DNA of 9,247 nt, from NCBI GenBank assembly GCA_001587675.1, contig LNGD01000061.1:1-9247 (forward strand), given 5' to 3'. The position numbers and the translations under genes were made by a program. Of the stretch, positions 1 to 6,245 are shown one piece after another. The stretch's first letter is position 1. Every line of letters begins with the position of its first letter. The DNA is from Candidatus Methanofastidiosum methylothiophilum (GTDB lineage Archaea > Methanobacteriota_B > Thermococci > Methanofastidiosales > Methanofastidiosaceae). The notes beneath the pieces were generated by a model. The model ran no database searches and was not told the origin of the DNA. It was given only the letters and a program-made list of their open reading frames with translations.

Positions 1-12
1 ATGCCCGCCAGA

Positions 13-35
13 AAGTTGGGAGGAGGGCCCAACTT
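13..35. repeat. 8-bp perfect hairpin near the left edge
   Basis: AAGTTGGG (13-20) and CCCAACTT (28-35) are exact inverted complements around a 7-base purine loop. It is followed by the 8-base palindrome CTTCGAAG (33-40). No T-run follows, so it is not a classical intrinsic terminator. It could be the 3' end structure of a gene lying to the left, or a small intergenic repeat unit. Confidence 0.5.
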
Positions 36-214
36 CGAAGGATATGCGCTTGAAATGAAATGCTCGTATTCTGTAGTCGTGTCTGGTCGCCTCACCTCCA
101 GCATAGCCGTGGGTGGGAGGCATATAAGGAACTATTTGAGAAAGATGGCGGAGGATATCGGAATTATGCAGGGAAATTGTGAAAAGATATGAGGAAAGAT
201 TGGACGGTAAAATG

Positions 215-235
215 AATAATAATTTCTTTATTATT
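215..235. repeat. AT-only inverted repeat in the leader
   Basis: AATAATAA (215-222) and TTATTATT (228-235) form a perfect 8-bp inverted repeat with a 5-base loop. It lies where the sequence changes from the GC-richer left edge to the AT-rich island. It could be a weak terminator for transcription entering from the left, or simply AT-rich sequence. Confidence 0.4.
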
Positions 236-240
236 AAATT

Positions 241-264
241 AAGGTAGACTTGGCACGCTACCTT
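241..264. repeat. 7-bp hairpin upstream of the defence cluster
   Basis: AAGGTAG (241-247) and CTACCTT (258-264) are perfect inverted complements around a 10-base loop, only 5 bases after the AT-only inverted repeat at 215-235. The closely spaced pair suggests a transcript-end structure or a protein-binding site, but no T-tract follows. Function is not determined. Confidence 0.4.
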
Positions 265-311
265 CTGAAAGTAAATTCTTGTCAGAATAAACAGACTGTT
301 AGGAATAGAAA

Positions 312-327
312 TCTATAGATATATAGA
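312..327 (+). promoter_or_regulatory. TATA-like palindrome, candidate promoter or operator
   Basis: TCTATA (312-317) and TATAGA (322-327) are inverted arms around GATA, and the right arm overlaps a TATATAG sequence that could serve as an archaeal TATA box. A start site about 25 bases downstream would fall near 348, at a strong AAGGAG sequence (348-353), giving the methyltransferase a leader of about 120 bases. An alternative TATA-like sequence, AGTATAC, lies at 415-421 and would give a shorter leader. The sequence alone does not decide between them. Confidence 0.3.
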
Positions 328-407
328 AGTATTAAGATTATTATCACAAGGAGAGCCTTAATAAAGGATGGCTTAGTTATGTCTAGCGTCCTCTTGAGGT
401 ACCATTA

Positions 408-479
408 ATGATCAAGTATACGATGAATCAATCGAGGTCAAACCAGTTACCTATCGTTATGGGTAATATTTATGGATAG
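408..479 (+). CDS. 23-codon leader ORF overlapping the methyltransferase start
   Basis: A short frame starts at ATG 408 behind a good SD-like GAGGT (396-400, 7-base spacing) and stops at TAG 477-479, so its end overlaps the methyltransferase ATG (472-474) by 8 bases in another frame. Its own start overlaps the stop of a still shorter 9-codon frame (379-408) in the arrangement TAATG. The peptide has no recognisable domain. The methyltransferase has only a weak SD of its own (GGGT, 461-464), so translation of this leader could deliver ribosomes to it by coupling. The alternative is a chance ORF in a leader; nothing here proves expression. Confidence 0.3.
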   Translation: MIKYTMNQSRSNQLPIVMGNIYG

Positions 480-1452
480 TGTTCTATATAAAACTAAATT
501 AGGAAAATATTATATAGGCGACTCTAAAGATATTCTAGAATCCTGTCTTAATGAAACATTATTGGGGAAAGTCCAATTAATATTAACCTCCCCGCCCTTT
601 CCGCTTAATAATAAAAAAAGTTACGGCAATTTGAACGGCGAGAATTATAAAAAATGGTTTATATCCTTTGCAGAAATATTTTCGCCTCTTTTAAAAGACG
701 ATGGTTCAATCGTTCTAGAGTTAGGAAATGCTTGGGAACCAAGACGTCCTATCCAATCACTTTTAAATTTGGAATCTTTATTAGGATTTGTAAATAATCC
801 CAAAGCGAATCTTAGATTATGCCAAGAGTTCATTTGCTATAATCCATCAAGGCTACCTTCACCGACACAGTGGGTGACAATTGAGAGAATAAGGGTTGTT
901 GATAGTTTTACCCGAATTTGGTGGATGTCAAAATCCGATCACCCAAAGGCAGATAATAAAAAGATTTTAAGGCCCTATAGCAAAGATATGAAAAATCTAT
1001 TGAAATCAAAAAAATATAACGCTGGAAAAAGACCGTCGCAGTATGAAATCGGTCAGACAAGCTTCTTAATAGATAACAATGGAAGCATAATGCATAACTT
1101 GATTGAATTAGAGCCAATCAAAAACCAAGATATAAGGTTACCAAAGAATGTATTGAGCATAGCAAATACCAACTCCAACGATTTCTTTTTAAAGACGTGT
1201 CGTGAGAGAAGTGTCCAGTTGCATCCTGCGAGAATGCCTCTTGAACTTGCAACGTTTTTTATCGATTTCCTAACTGATCCAGGTGACATAGTTTTAGATC
1301 CATTTGCTGGAAGTAATACGACTGGATTTTGCGCGGAAAGGTCGGGGAGGAAATGGAGATCTATTGAAATTAGTGAAAAATTTGCTGAACAAGCTGTAAT
1401 TAGATTTGAAGATCCATCAATTAAAGGAGATTGCATAGTTTATAGTAGATGA
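472..1452 (+). CDS. Beta-class DNA methyltransferase, probably N4-cytosine specific
   Basis: This 326-residue protein should transfer a methyl group from S-adenosylmethionine to the exocyclic amino group of a base in a short DNA target. The catalytic motif TSPPF (residues 39-43), followed by PLNNKKSYGN, is near the N-terminus. The cofactor-binding motif VLDPFAGSNTTG (from residue 274) is near the C-terminus. This order, catalytic motif before cofactor motif, defines beta-class amino-methyltransferases. S-P-P-F/Y rather than D-P-P-Y favours N4-cytosine (M.PvuII type) over N6-adenine. The region between (about residues 90-250) probably contains the target-recognition part. Both key motifs are intact and the length is normal for a solitary type II-like enzyme. 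No conventional type II endonuclease lies beside it; its partner appears to be the downstream PLD-helicase module. Start is ATG 472; no other in-frame ATG, GTG or TTG follows the upstream stop at 424-426. Confidence 0.9.
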   Translation: MDSVLYKTKLGKYYIGDSKDILESCLNETLLGKVQLILTSPPFPLNNKKSYGNLNGENYKKWFISFAEIFSPLLKDDGSIVLELGNAWEPRRPIQSLLNLESLLGFVNNPKANLRLCQEFICYNPSRLPSPTQWVTIERIRVVDSFTRIWWMSKSDHPKADNKKILRPYSKDMKNLLKSKKYNAGKRPSQYEIGQTSFLIDNNGSIMHNLIELEPIKNQDIRLPKNVLSIANTNSNDFFLKTCRERSVQLHPARMPLELATFFIDFLTDPGDIVLDPFAGSNTTGFCAERSGRKWRSIEISEKFAEQAVIRFEDPSIKGDCIVYSR

Positions 1453-1464
1453 TTAAATAATCAT
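1449..1464. promoter_or_regulatory. 16-bp palindrome, candidate operator
   Basis: ATGATTA (1449-1455) and TAATCAT (1458-1464) are perfect inverted complements separated by AA. The palindrome spans the methyltransferase stop codon and directly abuts a TATA-like sequence at 1464-1473. A dimeric HTH regulator bound here would cover the position where archaeal transcription factor B contacts DNA. The best candidate binder within the window is the HTH-TPR protein encoded at the far end, but that link is inference. Confidence 0.4.
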
Positions 1465-1473
1465 TATAAAATA
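1464..1473 (+). promoter_or_regulatory. Candidate archaeal TATA box for the helicase operon
   Basis: TTATAAAATA in the 77-base gap between methyltransferase and helicase matches the archaeal TATA consensus well. Transcription would begin near 1493-1497, leaving a leader of roughly 35 bases that includes the SD sequence at 1515-1519. This would let genes 2-6 be expressed separately from the methyltransferase, a sensible arrangement if modification must precede restriction. AT-richness makes chance matches common. Confidence 0.4.
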
Positions 1474-1514
1474 AGCTGATAATAAACATATTGATGTGGA
1501 GAAACTTAAACGAT

Positions 1515-1519
1515 AGGAG
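1515..1519 (+). promoter_or_regulatory. Ribosome binding site fixing the PLD-helicase start
   Basis: AGGAG lies 10 bases before ATG 1530. Upstream in-frame candidates (TTG 1491 and ATG 1494) have no SD, and using them would add a 13-residue basic tail. ATG 1530 is therefore preferred. Confidence 0.6.
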
Positions 1520-1529
1520 ACGATCCATA

Positions 1530-2570
1530 ATGGAATTCGCTCAAAATAAATCCCTCCAAGATATAGAATTAAAGCCTGAATATAATACAGAAGACGATGA
1601 TATCATAAATGATCTATACAGTCCTTGTTTAAGTGTGTCAAAGAGGTATGATAGGGCTGTTGGATATTTTCGTGCTAATATATATAGAGAATTGGGAGAA
1701 GCTCTTCTTGATTTTGCTATTTCAGGAGGCAGAGTAAGGATAGTATGTTCTCCGGATATTCCTGCAAAAGAAGAAGAAACTGCAAGAGAAGGGTATGAAC
1801 TTCGAGGTCATAGATCGTCGAGAGAAATAGAAACGAGTTTGGTTGAATTATTCGAAGTAATGTCTCGGGACCCAAAAGAATTAGACTGCCTAAATATGCT
1901 GAGGGTTCTAATTGAAAATGGATCATTAGACCTCTACATAGCCGTTAAATTTGGGGGTATTTATCATAGAAAAATAGGAATTTTTTATGATTCACACGAG
2001 AACATGGTAGTTTTCTCTGGTTCGGGAAATGAAACTCAACGTGCTGTAAGCTCTATCGAAGATTGGAGTAATGATGAAGAGTTCGATTTATATAAAAGCT
2101 GGGGAAGCGAATTTGAATCATCTAAAGCCCTAAGGAAAGCATTATATCTCGAACGGCTTTTTGATGGTGGGACAAAGAATACTAGGGTGAGAGCAATAAA
2201 TGACTTAGAGCGAAATGCTCTTGCTAAATATCGATCGTATTCTAATTTAGAGGACTGTCGAAAAGGAGCTAAAATGAGAGACATGCAAAGGAAAAAACAG
2301 CAATCCTCGAATGCAATTTCACTGTATTATTATCAGACCCAAGCAATTGAAGCCTGGGAATCCGCAGGTAGATTAGGCATACTCTCGATGGCTACAGGGA
2401 CCGGTAAAACAATAACTGCACTTTCTGCAATCTCCAAATTAATAAGGGAGGGCAGGACAATATTAATACTAGTTCCAAGCAGAATACTTCTATCTCAATG
2501 GAAGGATAATATTATAAAGCTGTACCCTGATGTGCCCTTACTCCTTGCCGGCGGTGGAAAAATAATATAG
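1530..2570 (+). CDS. PLD-like/SF2 helicase, N-terminal half (frameshifted)
   Basis: This fragment of 346 residues carries an N-terminal PLD-like nuclease domain and the first helicase motifs. PLD signals are H-R-K at residues 146-148 and FSGSGNET at 162-169, like the HxK and downstream G-S-x-N elements of single-HKD domains. The spacing from the lysine to the next aspartate is one residue longer than textbook, so catalytic competence is not certain. A Q-motif-like YYQTQAIEAW is followed by Walker A ATGTGKT (residues 288-294) and motif Ia LVPSRILLSQW. The frame ends at TAG 2568-2570, immediately after a GGGK sequence and a run of five A bases. Helicase motif II and everything after it are encoded from 2579 in another frame. 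With one base added in the A run, the two halves read through as a single protein of about 720 residues. Likely role: ATP-driven DNA translocation coupled to cleavage or sensing, as in PLD-containing restriction systems such as NgoAVII and CglI (established families; this relation is inferred). Confidence 0.85.
   Translation: MEFAQNKSLQDIELKPEYNTEDDDIINDLYSPCLSVSKRYDRAVGYFRANIYRELGEALLDFAISGGRVRIVCSPDIPAKEEETAREGYELRGHRSSREIETSLVELFEVMSRDPKELDCLNMLRVLIENGSLDLYIAVKFGGIYHRKIGIFYDSHENMVVFSGSGNETQRAVSSIEDWSNDEEFDLYKSWGSEFESSKALRKALYLERLFDGGTKNTRVRAINDLERNALAKYRSYSNLEDCRKGAKMRDMQRKKQQSSNAISLYYYQTQAIEAWESAGRLGILSMATGTGKTITALSAISKLIREGRTILILVPSRILLSQWKDNIIKLYPDVPLLLAGGGKII
2558..2562 (+). other. Frameshift point: five-A run in the helicase gene
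   Basis: Upstream of this run the helicase reads in one frame to LLLAGGGK. Downstream it continues as NNIAKRMFISNYPQPRIILA in another frame with no loss of helicase sequence. The next in-frame stop is only 6 bases away (2568-2570). One missing base in the run, or a backward slip of one base by ribosome or polymerase, restores the full protein. Five A bases is short for efficient slippage, and no canonical X-XXY-YYZ slippery heptamer is present, so a real deletion or an assembly error is more likely than programmed frameshifting. Confidence 0.8.
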
Positions 2571-2578
2571 CAAAGAGA

Positions 2579-3682
2579 ATGTTTATTTCGAACTACCCTC
2601 AACCGAGAATAATATTAGCCACAATGAGCATTGCATCTACAAAAGATTTTATTGAATACTTTAGCCAAGCAGAAAATCCAATTTTGATTGCAGATGAAGT
2701 GCATAGACTAGGAAGCACTACCAATCGTATTATTTTGCAGCTTAATTTTAAAGAAAAATTGGGGCTATCTGCGACTCCAGAGAGGCTTTTCGACCAAGAA
2801 GGGGATGAAGCTTTAAAGGCTGTGTTTGGATGCACTCCTATTTATGACCTTCCGCTCAGTGGTAAAGTAAAGCTCTCTCGAAATGATGATAAGGAGATTC
2901 CTATTTTGGGCAAATTTCTAAGTTATTACGATTATGATTTCGAAATAGTCAATTTGACTGAGGAAGAGCAAAATCAGTGGAATAAAATAACTTCAGAAAT
3001 TGCTAGAATAATTCCACTTAGACTCAAACAAAATGAGGATTTCAAATTTACCAACGATAAGAAATTACTGAACTTGTTTATAAGGCGTGCCCGTATCCAA
3101 AAAAATTCTCAGGCTAAAATAGAATGCGCATGTCGTGTCATTAAGGAAAAATACCCAGAGAACGGTCGCTGGATAATATACTGCGATAATTTTAAACAAA
3201 TGGAAGCCATAGCAAATATACTAAGAATCAATATAAAATATGTTCCAATTTTGATATACCACTCAGAGATGTCCCAAGCCGACAAGGATTTAACACTGAA
3301 ACACTTAGAGAGCCAACCTGGGATAATAGTAAGTATAAGATGTTTGGATGAAGGTGTTGATATACCAGCGGTCGATGGAGCTTTGATCTTGTCCTCTTCT
3401 ACAAATCCGCGGGAATACATCCAAAGAAGAGGACGAGTACTCAGAAAAGCTAAAGGAAAAAAGAAGGCGTTAATAATCGATACAATTGTATTGCCGATGC
3501 CGGATTCTAAGCATAGCGATTTTTTACCTATGGTGAGAAGTGAATTGGCAAGGGCTTGGGAATTTGCCAAACTTGCAGATAATAAAGACGTGCCGCATCG
3601 TTTATGGAGATTATGCGAAGAATACGGCGTTGATTTAAACTCAGACGCTCAATTGAGTATTTGTGAAGAGTTTGAGGAATAA
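2579..3682 (+). CDS. PLD-like/SF2 helicase, C-terminal half (frameshifted)
   Basis: This 367-codon frame completes the SF2 helicase begun at 1530. It contains Walker B/motif II D-E-V-H (2693-2704), motif III S-A-T-P (2768-2779), motif V DEGVDIP (from 3347) and motif VI QRRGRVLR (3422-3445). The second RecA-like lobe begins around WIIYCDNFKQ. ATG 2579 is merely the first ATG after the frameshift, and no clear SD precedes it; coding sequence in this frame extends back to the A run at 2558. Taken alone it lacks Walker A and could not hydrolyse ATP. The two halves might still assemble in trans if both are translated, but this is speculative. The stop is 2 bases before the next ATG, indicating translational coupling to the 60-residue gene. 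Motif V/VI wording fits restriction-type SF2 helicases rather than RNA helicases. Confidence 0.88.
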   Translation: MFISNYPQPRIILATMSIASTKDFIEYFSQAENPILIADEVHRLGSTTNRIILQLNFKEKLGLSATPERLFDQEGDEALKAVFGCTPIYDLPLSGKVKLSRNDDKEIPILGKFLSYYDYDFEIVNLTEEEQNQWNKITSEIARIIPLRLKQNEDFKFTNDKKLLNLFIRRARIQKNSQAKIECACRVIKEKYPENGRWIIYCDNFKQMEAIANILRINIKYVPILIYHSEMSQADKDLTLKHLESQPGIIVSIRCLDEGVDIPAVDGALILSSSTNPREYIQRRGRVLRKAKGKKKALIIDTIVLPMPDSKHSDFLPMVRSELARAWEFAKLADNKDVPHRLWRLCEEYGVDLNSDAQLSICEEFEE

Positions 3683-3684
3683 TT

Positions 3685-3867
3685 ATGGAATACCAGGATT
3701 TGTTGAAAATCATAAAGGATATTAATAGAGATATAGGCCGACCTGAGTATGATGAAGTTCTAAGTACTGTATTAGCATTGGTTATGACATATCCTTTAAA
3801 GGACGATAGGTCAAGCTGCCAAGATAAAATAGAGCATCTAATTCTTCAAAAATTTGGGGGAAAATAA
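3685..3867 (+). CDS. Small 60-residue helical protein of unknown function
   Basis: Start ATG 3685 follows the helicase stop by 2 bases, with GAGGAA (3674-3679) as SD, and the stop is 1 base before the DndD-like ATG. This tight packing on both sides is the main evidence that it is a gene. The product is acidic/basic mixed and predicted by eye to be mostly alpha-helical, with a central hydrophobic stretch (VLSTVLALVMTYPL) too short and too interrupted by charge to be a confident membrane segment. It has one cysteine and no motif I recognise. By position it may be a bridging subunit between helicase and ATPase; that is inference. Confidence 0.65.
   Translation: MEYQDLLKIIKDINRDIGRPEYDEVLSTVLALVMTYPLKDDRSSCQDKIEHLILQKFGGK
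3857..3861 (+). promoter_or_regulatory. Ribosome binding site fixing the DndD-like start
   Basis: GGGGA at 3857-3861 lies 7 bases before ATG 3869 and supports that start over the in-frame TTG at 3854, which would put GGGGA inside the coding region. The homologous N-terminus of this family also begins with a short M-x-I-x-K-I-x-I-x-N-F-G pattern, matching ATG 3869. Confidence 0.65.
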
Positions 3868-3868
3868 T

Positions 3869-5857
3869 ATGCAAATTCAGAAAATTGACATCTTTAATTT
3901 TGGGCCATTTTATGGAAAACATGGTATACAATTTCCGGAGAATAGCAAAGGAGTGCACATAATACGTGGAGGCAATGGACAAGGTAAAACATCATTGCAA
4001 AGAGCTGTGGTTTGGGGTTTATATAACAACGTTTATGATAGAATGAGAGAAAAAATCCGTGAAACTTCACTTTTGAATCAAAGAGCTTTTAGAGAGGGTA
4101 ACTACCATTTTGGGGTAACTATTTATTTTACTCATGAAAAGAAAAGATGGATTCTCAACAGAAAAATGGAGGCCAAAAAGCACACCGATAAGAGTTATGA
4201 TGAAGGCATGGTTTTAACTCTCGCCCGTGAAGGGGAACCTATTCAGGATGCCCAAAATGAAATTGAACGAATAATACCTCACGAAGTAAGTAGATTTTAT
4301 TTCTTCGATGGTGAGATGTTAAGAGATTATGAGGAGCTTCTTGAAGAAAATAGCCGATCAAGATTATTAAAGAATTCAATTGAGTTGATAATCGGAGTTC
4401 CGCATTTTAAGAACGCAATAGACGATCTAACCGCTATTAGGTCTAAACTTGAAAAAAGACTTAGCCAAGCGATAAAGAATTGTGGCGGAAAAGACTATAA
4501 GGAATTAGCAGATGATTTGAACTTTATTTCTGAGCGTATCGAAGAAAAAAATGATATTATAACAAAGTTGAAAGAACAATTAATAATAGTTCAAGAAGAG
4601 ATTAGCTCTAAAAAGCTGGAATTGGCAAGAATAAAAGACGTTCAAGAGATGGGCGAAGAGAGGCTAAGATTAGAGCGAGAAATTAAAAAAGAAGAGAATA
4701 ATAGAATCGAAAAATTAAAGGAATTACAGAAATGCGCAGCTGGATTATATAAGACGCTTCTTATTCCTGTATCAGAAAAAGCGATATTAAGTTTAGATGA
4801 GAAAAATAAAGCATCATATGATAAATATAATCGAAAACAACGTTTATTAGAGAAAGCTGAAGTATTACAGAACGGAATCTCTGAAGCGAAATGCAAAACA
4901 TGTGGAACTATACTAAACAAAGAAAAGCTTGATCAATTTGAAAATGAACTCAAAATTGTAAAAGAAGATATAATCTTATTGACCCATGTGCCCGAGCCAA
5001 ATCTAGAATTCGAGCGTCACAAGAGTAGATTAGAGCTTTTAGCGAACCAAGCTTCGAAAAGAGAAGAGTTCGTAGATATAGATAAATATGTTAATATTAT
5101 TGATGCAAAATTAGCAACATATAAATCCGAGTTATCTTCGATATTAGAAAAATTGAAAGGTATAGACGCAGATCAGCCTAGAAAGCTTGTATATGAAATT
5201 GAAAGTAGAATAAATGAAGAAGGAAGACTTCAGGGAGAGCTAAAAGTCCAAGTTGAGGAAAATGATGGCTTGAAAGAACTCAAAAAGGAATTGGATACAA
5301 AAATTAGAAATATAGATAAAAAGGAAATAAATAATTTAAATAACGCCATAGATAATGTAGATCCATTGATAAAAGTTTTCGAAAAAGCTATAGCACTATA
5401 TCGGGATGATAAAAAACACGATATCGAATATACTGCGTCTGAGATATTTAAAAAGATCCGCTCAAAGGATACGTTTGATCATCTTAAGATTAATGATCAA
5501 TACGGTTTGAGCATTGTGACTAATGAAGGAACCATTTTAGATAGAAGCGAATGGAGGTCCTCAGGGGAAGAACAATTGGTTGCATTAGCATTAATTGGTG
5601 CGTTAAATAAGTGTGCACAAATTAAAGCTCCTGTATTTATGGATACTCCATTTGGTAGATTGGATATTAATCACGGCGAGCGCGTATTAAGATATATCTC
5701 TGAATTGGCAGATCAATTAGTATTACTAGTAACCGATAGAGAGTTTAGGGAAGGCGATATAGTTTACCTCAATGGGAGTGATAAAAGTGACCACTCAATA
5801 GTATTCAGAAATGAGCAAGAAGGTTCAGCGATTTTGATAAATAGTAATAGGGGATAA
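3869..5857 (+). CDS. DndD-like SMC/Rad50-type ATPase
   Basis: This 662-residue protein has the SMC/Rad50/DndD layout: an N-terminal half ATPase head, a long charged coiled-coil middle and a C-terminal half head. Walker A is GGNGQGKT (residues 34-41), after the typical opening IQKIDIFNFGPFYGKHGIQF. The coiled coil (about 190-520) is interrupted by a CxxC (C342-K-T-C345), which resembles a Rad50 zinc hook. The C-terminal head has an ABC-type signature SSGEEQ (564-569) and Walker B VFMDTPFGRLD (D592), followed by VLLVTDRE. All ATPase elements are intact. In Dnd phosphorothioation systems, DndD acts with DndC and DndE on DNA as an ATPase; related proteins also occur in other defence loci. No DndC or cysteine desulfurase is in the window, so a sulfur-modification role is not supported here. 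It more likely serves a DNA-binding, nick-sensing or complex-loading role with the helicase and methyltransferase. An alternative label would be a generic AAA family ATPase. Confidence 0.88.
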   Translation: MQIQKIDIFNFGPFYGKHGIQFPENSKGVHIIRGGNGQGKTSLQRAVVWGLYNNVYDRMREKIRETSLLNQRAFREGNYHFGVTIYFTHEKKRWILNRKMEAKKHTDKSYDEGMVLTLAREGEPIQDAQNEIERIIPHEVSRFYFFDGEMLRDYEELLEENSRSRLLKNSIELIIGVPHFKNAIDDLTAIRSKLEKRLSQAIKNCGGKDYKELADDLNFISERIEEKNDIITKLKEQLIIVQEEISSKKLELARIKDVQEMGEERLRLEREIKKEENNRIEKLKELQKCAAGLYKTLLIPVSEKAILSLDEKNKASYDKYNRKQRLLEKAEVLQNGISEAKCKTCGTILNKEKLDQFENELKIVKEDIILLTHVPEPNLEFERHKSRLELLANQASKREEFVDIDKYVNIIDAKLATYKSELSSILEKLKGIDADQPRKLVYEIESRINEEGRLQGELKVQVEENDGLKELKKELDTKIRNIDKKEINNLNNAIDNVDPLIKVFEKAIALYRDDKKHDIEYTASEIFKKIRSKDTFDHLKINDQYGLSIVTNEGTILDRSEWRSSGEEQLVALALIGALNKCAQIKAPVFMDTPFGRLDINHGERVLRYISELADQLVLLVTDREFREGDIVYLNGSDKSDHSIVFRNEQEGSAILINSNRG

Positions 5858-5860
5858 TTC

Positions 5861-6229
5861 ATGAATGATGAATCAAATGTTTTTGGAGACGCACGAGTAA
5901 TTCCAGCAAGTAAACAAGCAAAAGCTAAGATGAATCATCTAAAATCAAAAGGTCTTTTCAAAGACTTAGGTGATATTTGGAGATTGGGAGCAGCTCTTGG
6001 ATTATTATTAGAAAAATCTTTTAAAGAAGAATTAGAAATGGAAACTTTTGAAAACATAAATAGCCTTGATCCAGAGGGTATCTTAGCTGCTACTATGATT
6101 GGGCTCTATCCGGATTTATCACCAAAGGAACGAATGATGTTACTTGTTGAACATGCTGAATGGGGAATAAATGAAATACATCGTATGGAGGAAATAGGCA
6201 CATTAGATTTTACGAAATTGGGATTATAA
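5861..6229 (+). CDS. Small DndE-like candidate, 122 residues
   Basis: Start ATG 5861 follows the DndD-like stop by 3 bases; GGGG at 5850-5853 gives a 7-base SD spacing. The N-terminal third (VIPASKQAKAKMNHLKSKG, then DIWRLGAALGLLLEK) has the basic helix followed by L-K and a short hydrophobic helix that characterises DndE, a small DNA-binding partner that follows dndD in Dnd operons. The similarity is by eye, short and unproven. The C-terminal half is acidic and helical, with LDPEGILAATMIGLYPDLSP, and has no motif I know. Position right after the DndD-like gene supports a DndE-type partnership. It may equally be an unrelated DNA-binding adaptor of ribbon-helix-helix type. The gene itself is well supported; the family link is tentative. 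Confidence 0.75.
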   Translation: MNDESNVFGDARVIPASKQAKAKMNHLKSKGLFKDLGDIWRLGAALGLLLEKSFKEELEMETFENINSLDPEGILAATMIGLYPDLSPKERMMLLVEHAEWGINEIHRMEEIGTLDFTKLGL

Positions 6230-6245
6230 GATAATTAAAAAGTAG

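Larger units (their letters stand above)
1..471. other. Left flank and leader without a convincing gene
   Basis: This stretch precedes the methyltransferase. Its first 190 bases are richer in G and C than what follows. A 63-codon frame runs from 1 to 192, but it has no recognisable domain, its start coincides with the window edge, and a strong hairpin lies within its first 40 bases, so I do not call it a gene. The second half (about 193-471) is AT-rich and contains hairpins, TATA-like sequence and very short reading frames, which fits a long regulated leader. I saw no tRNA T-arm-like sequence that would mark a tRNA integration site. Confidence 0.6.

Noticed and set aside
1..192. 63-codon frame at the left edge as a gene
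   Set aside because: No domain or SD, start coincides with the window edge, and it overlaps a strong hairpin; it could be the end of a gene from outside the window, but nothing supports that.
2556..2570. Programmed -1 ribosomal frameshift in the helicase
   Set aside because: The five-A run does not form a canonical X-XXY-YYZ slippery heptamer in the zero frame, and no clear downstream stimulatory structure was seen; a one-base indel is simpler.
472..6229. Assignment as a DISARM, BREX or complete Dnd system
   Set aside because: DISARM requires a DUF1998 protein and a separate helicase, BREX requires PglZ and BrxC, and Dnd requires DndC; none of these is present in the window.
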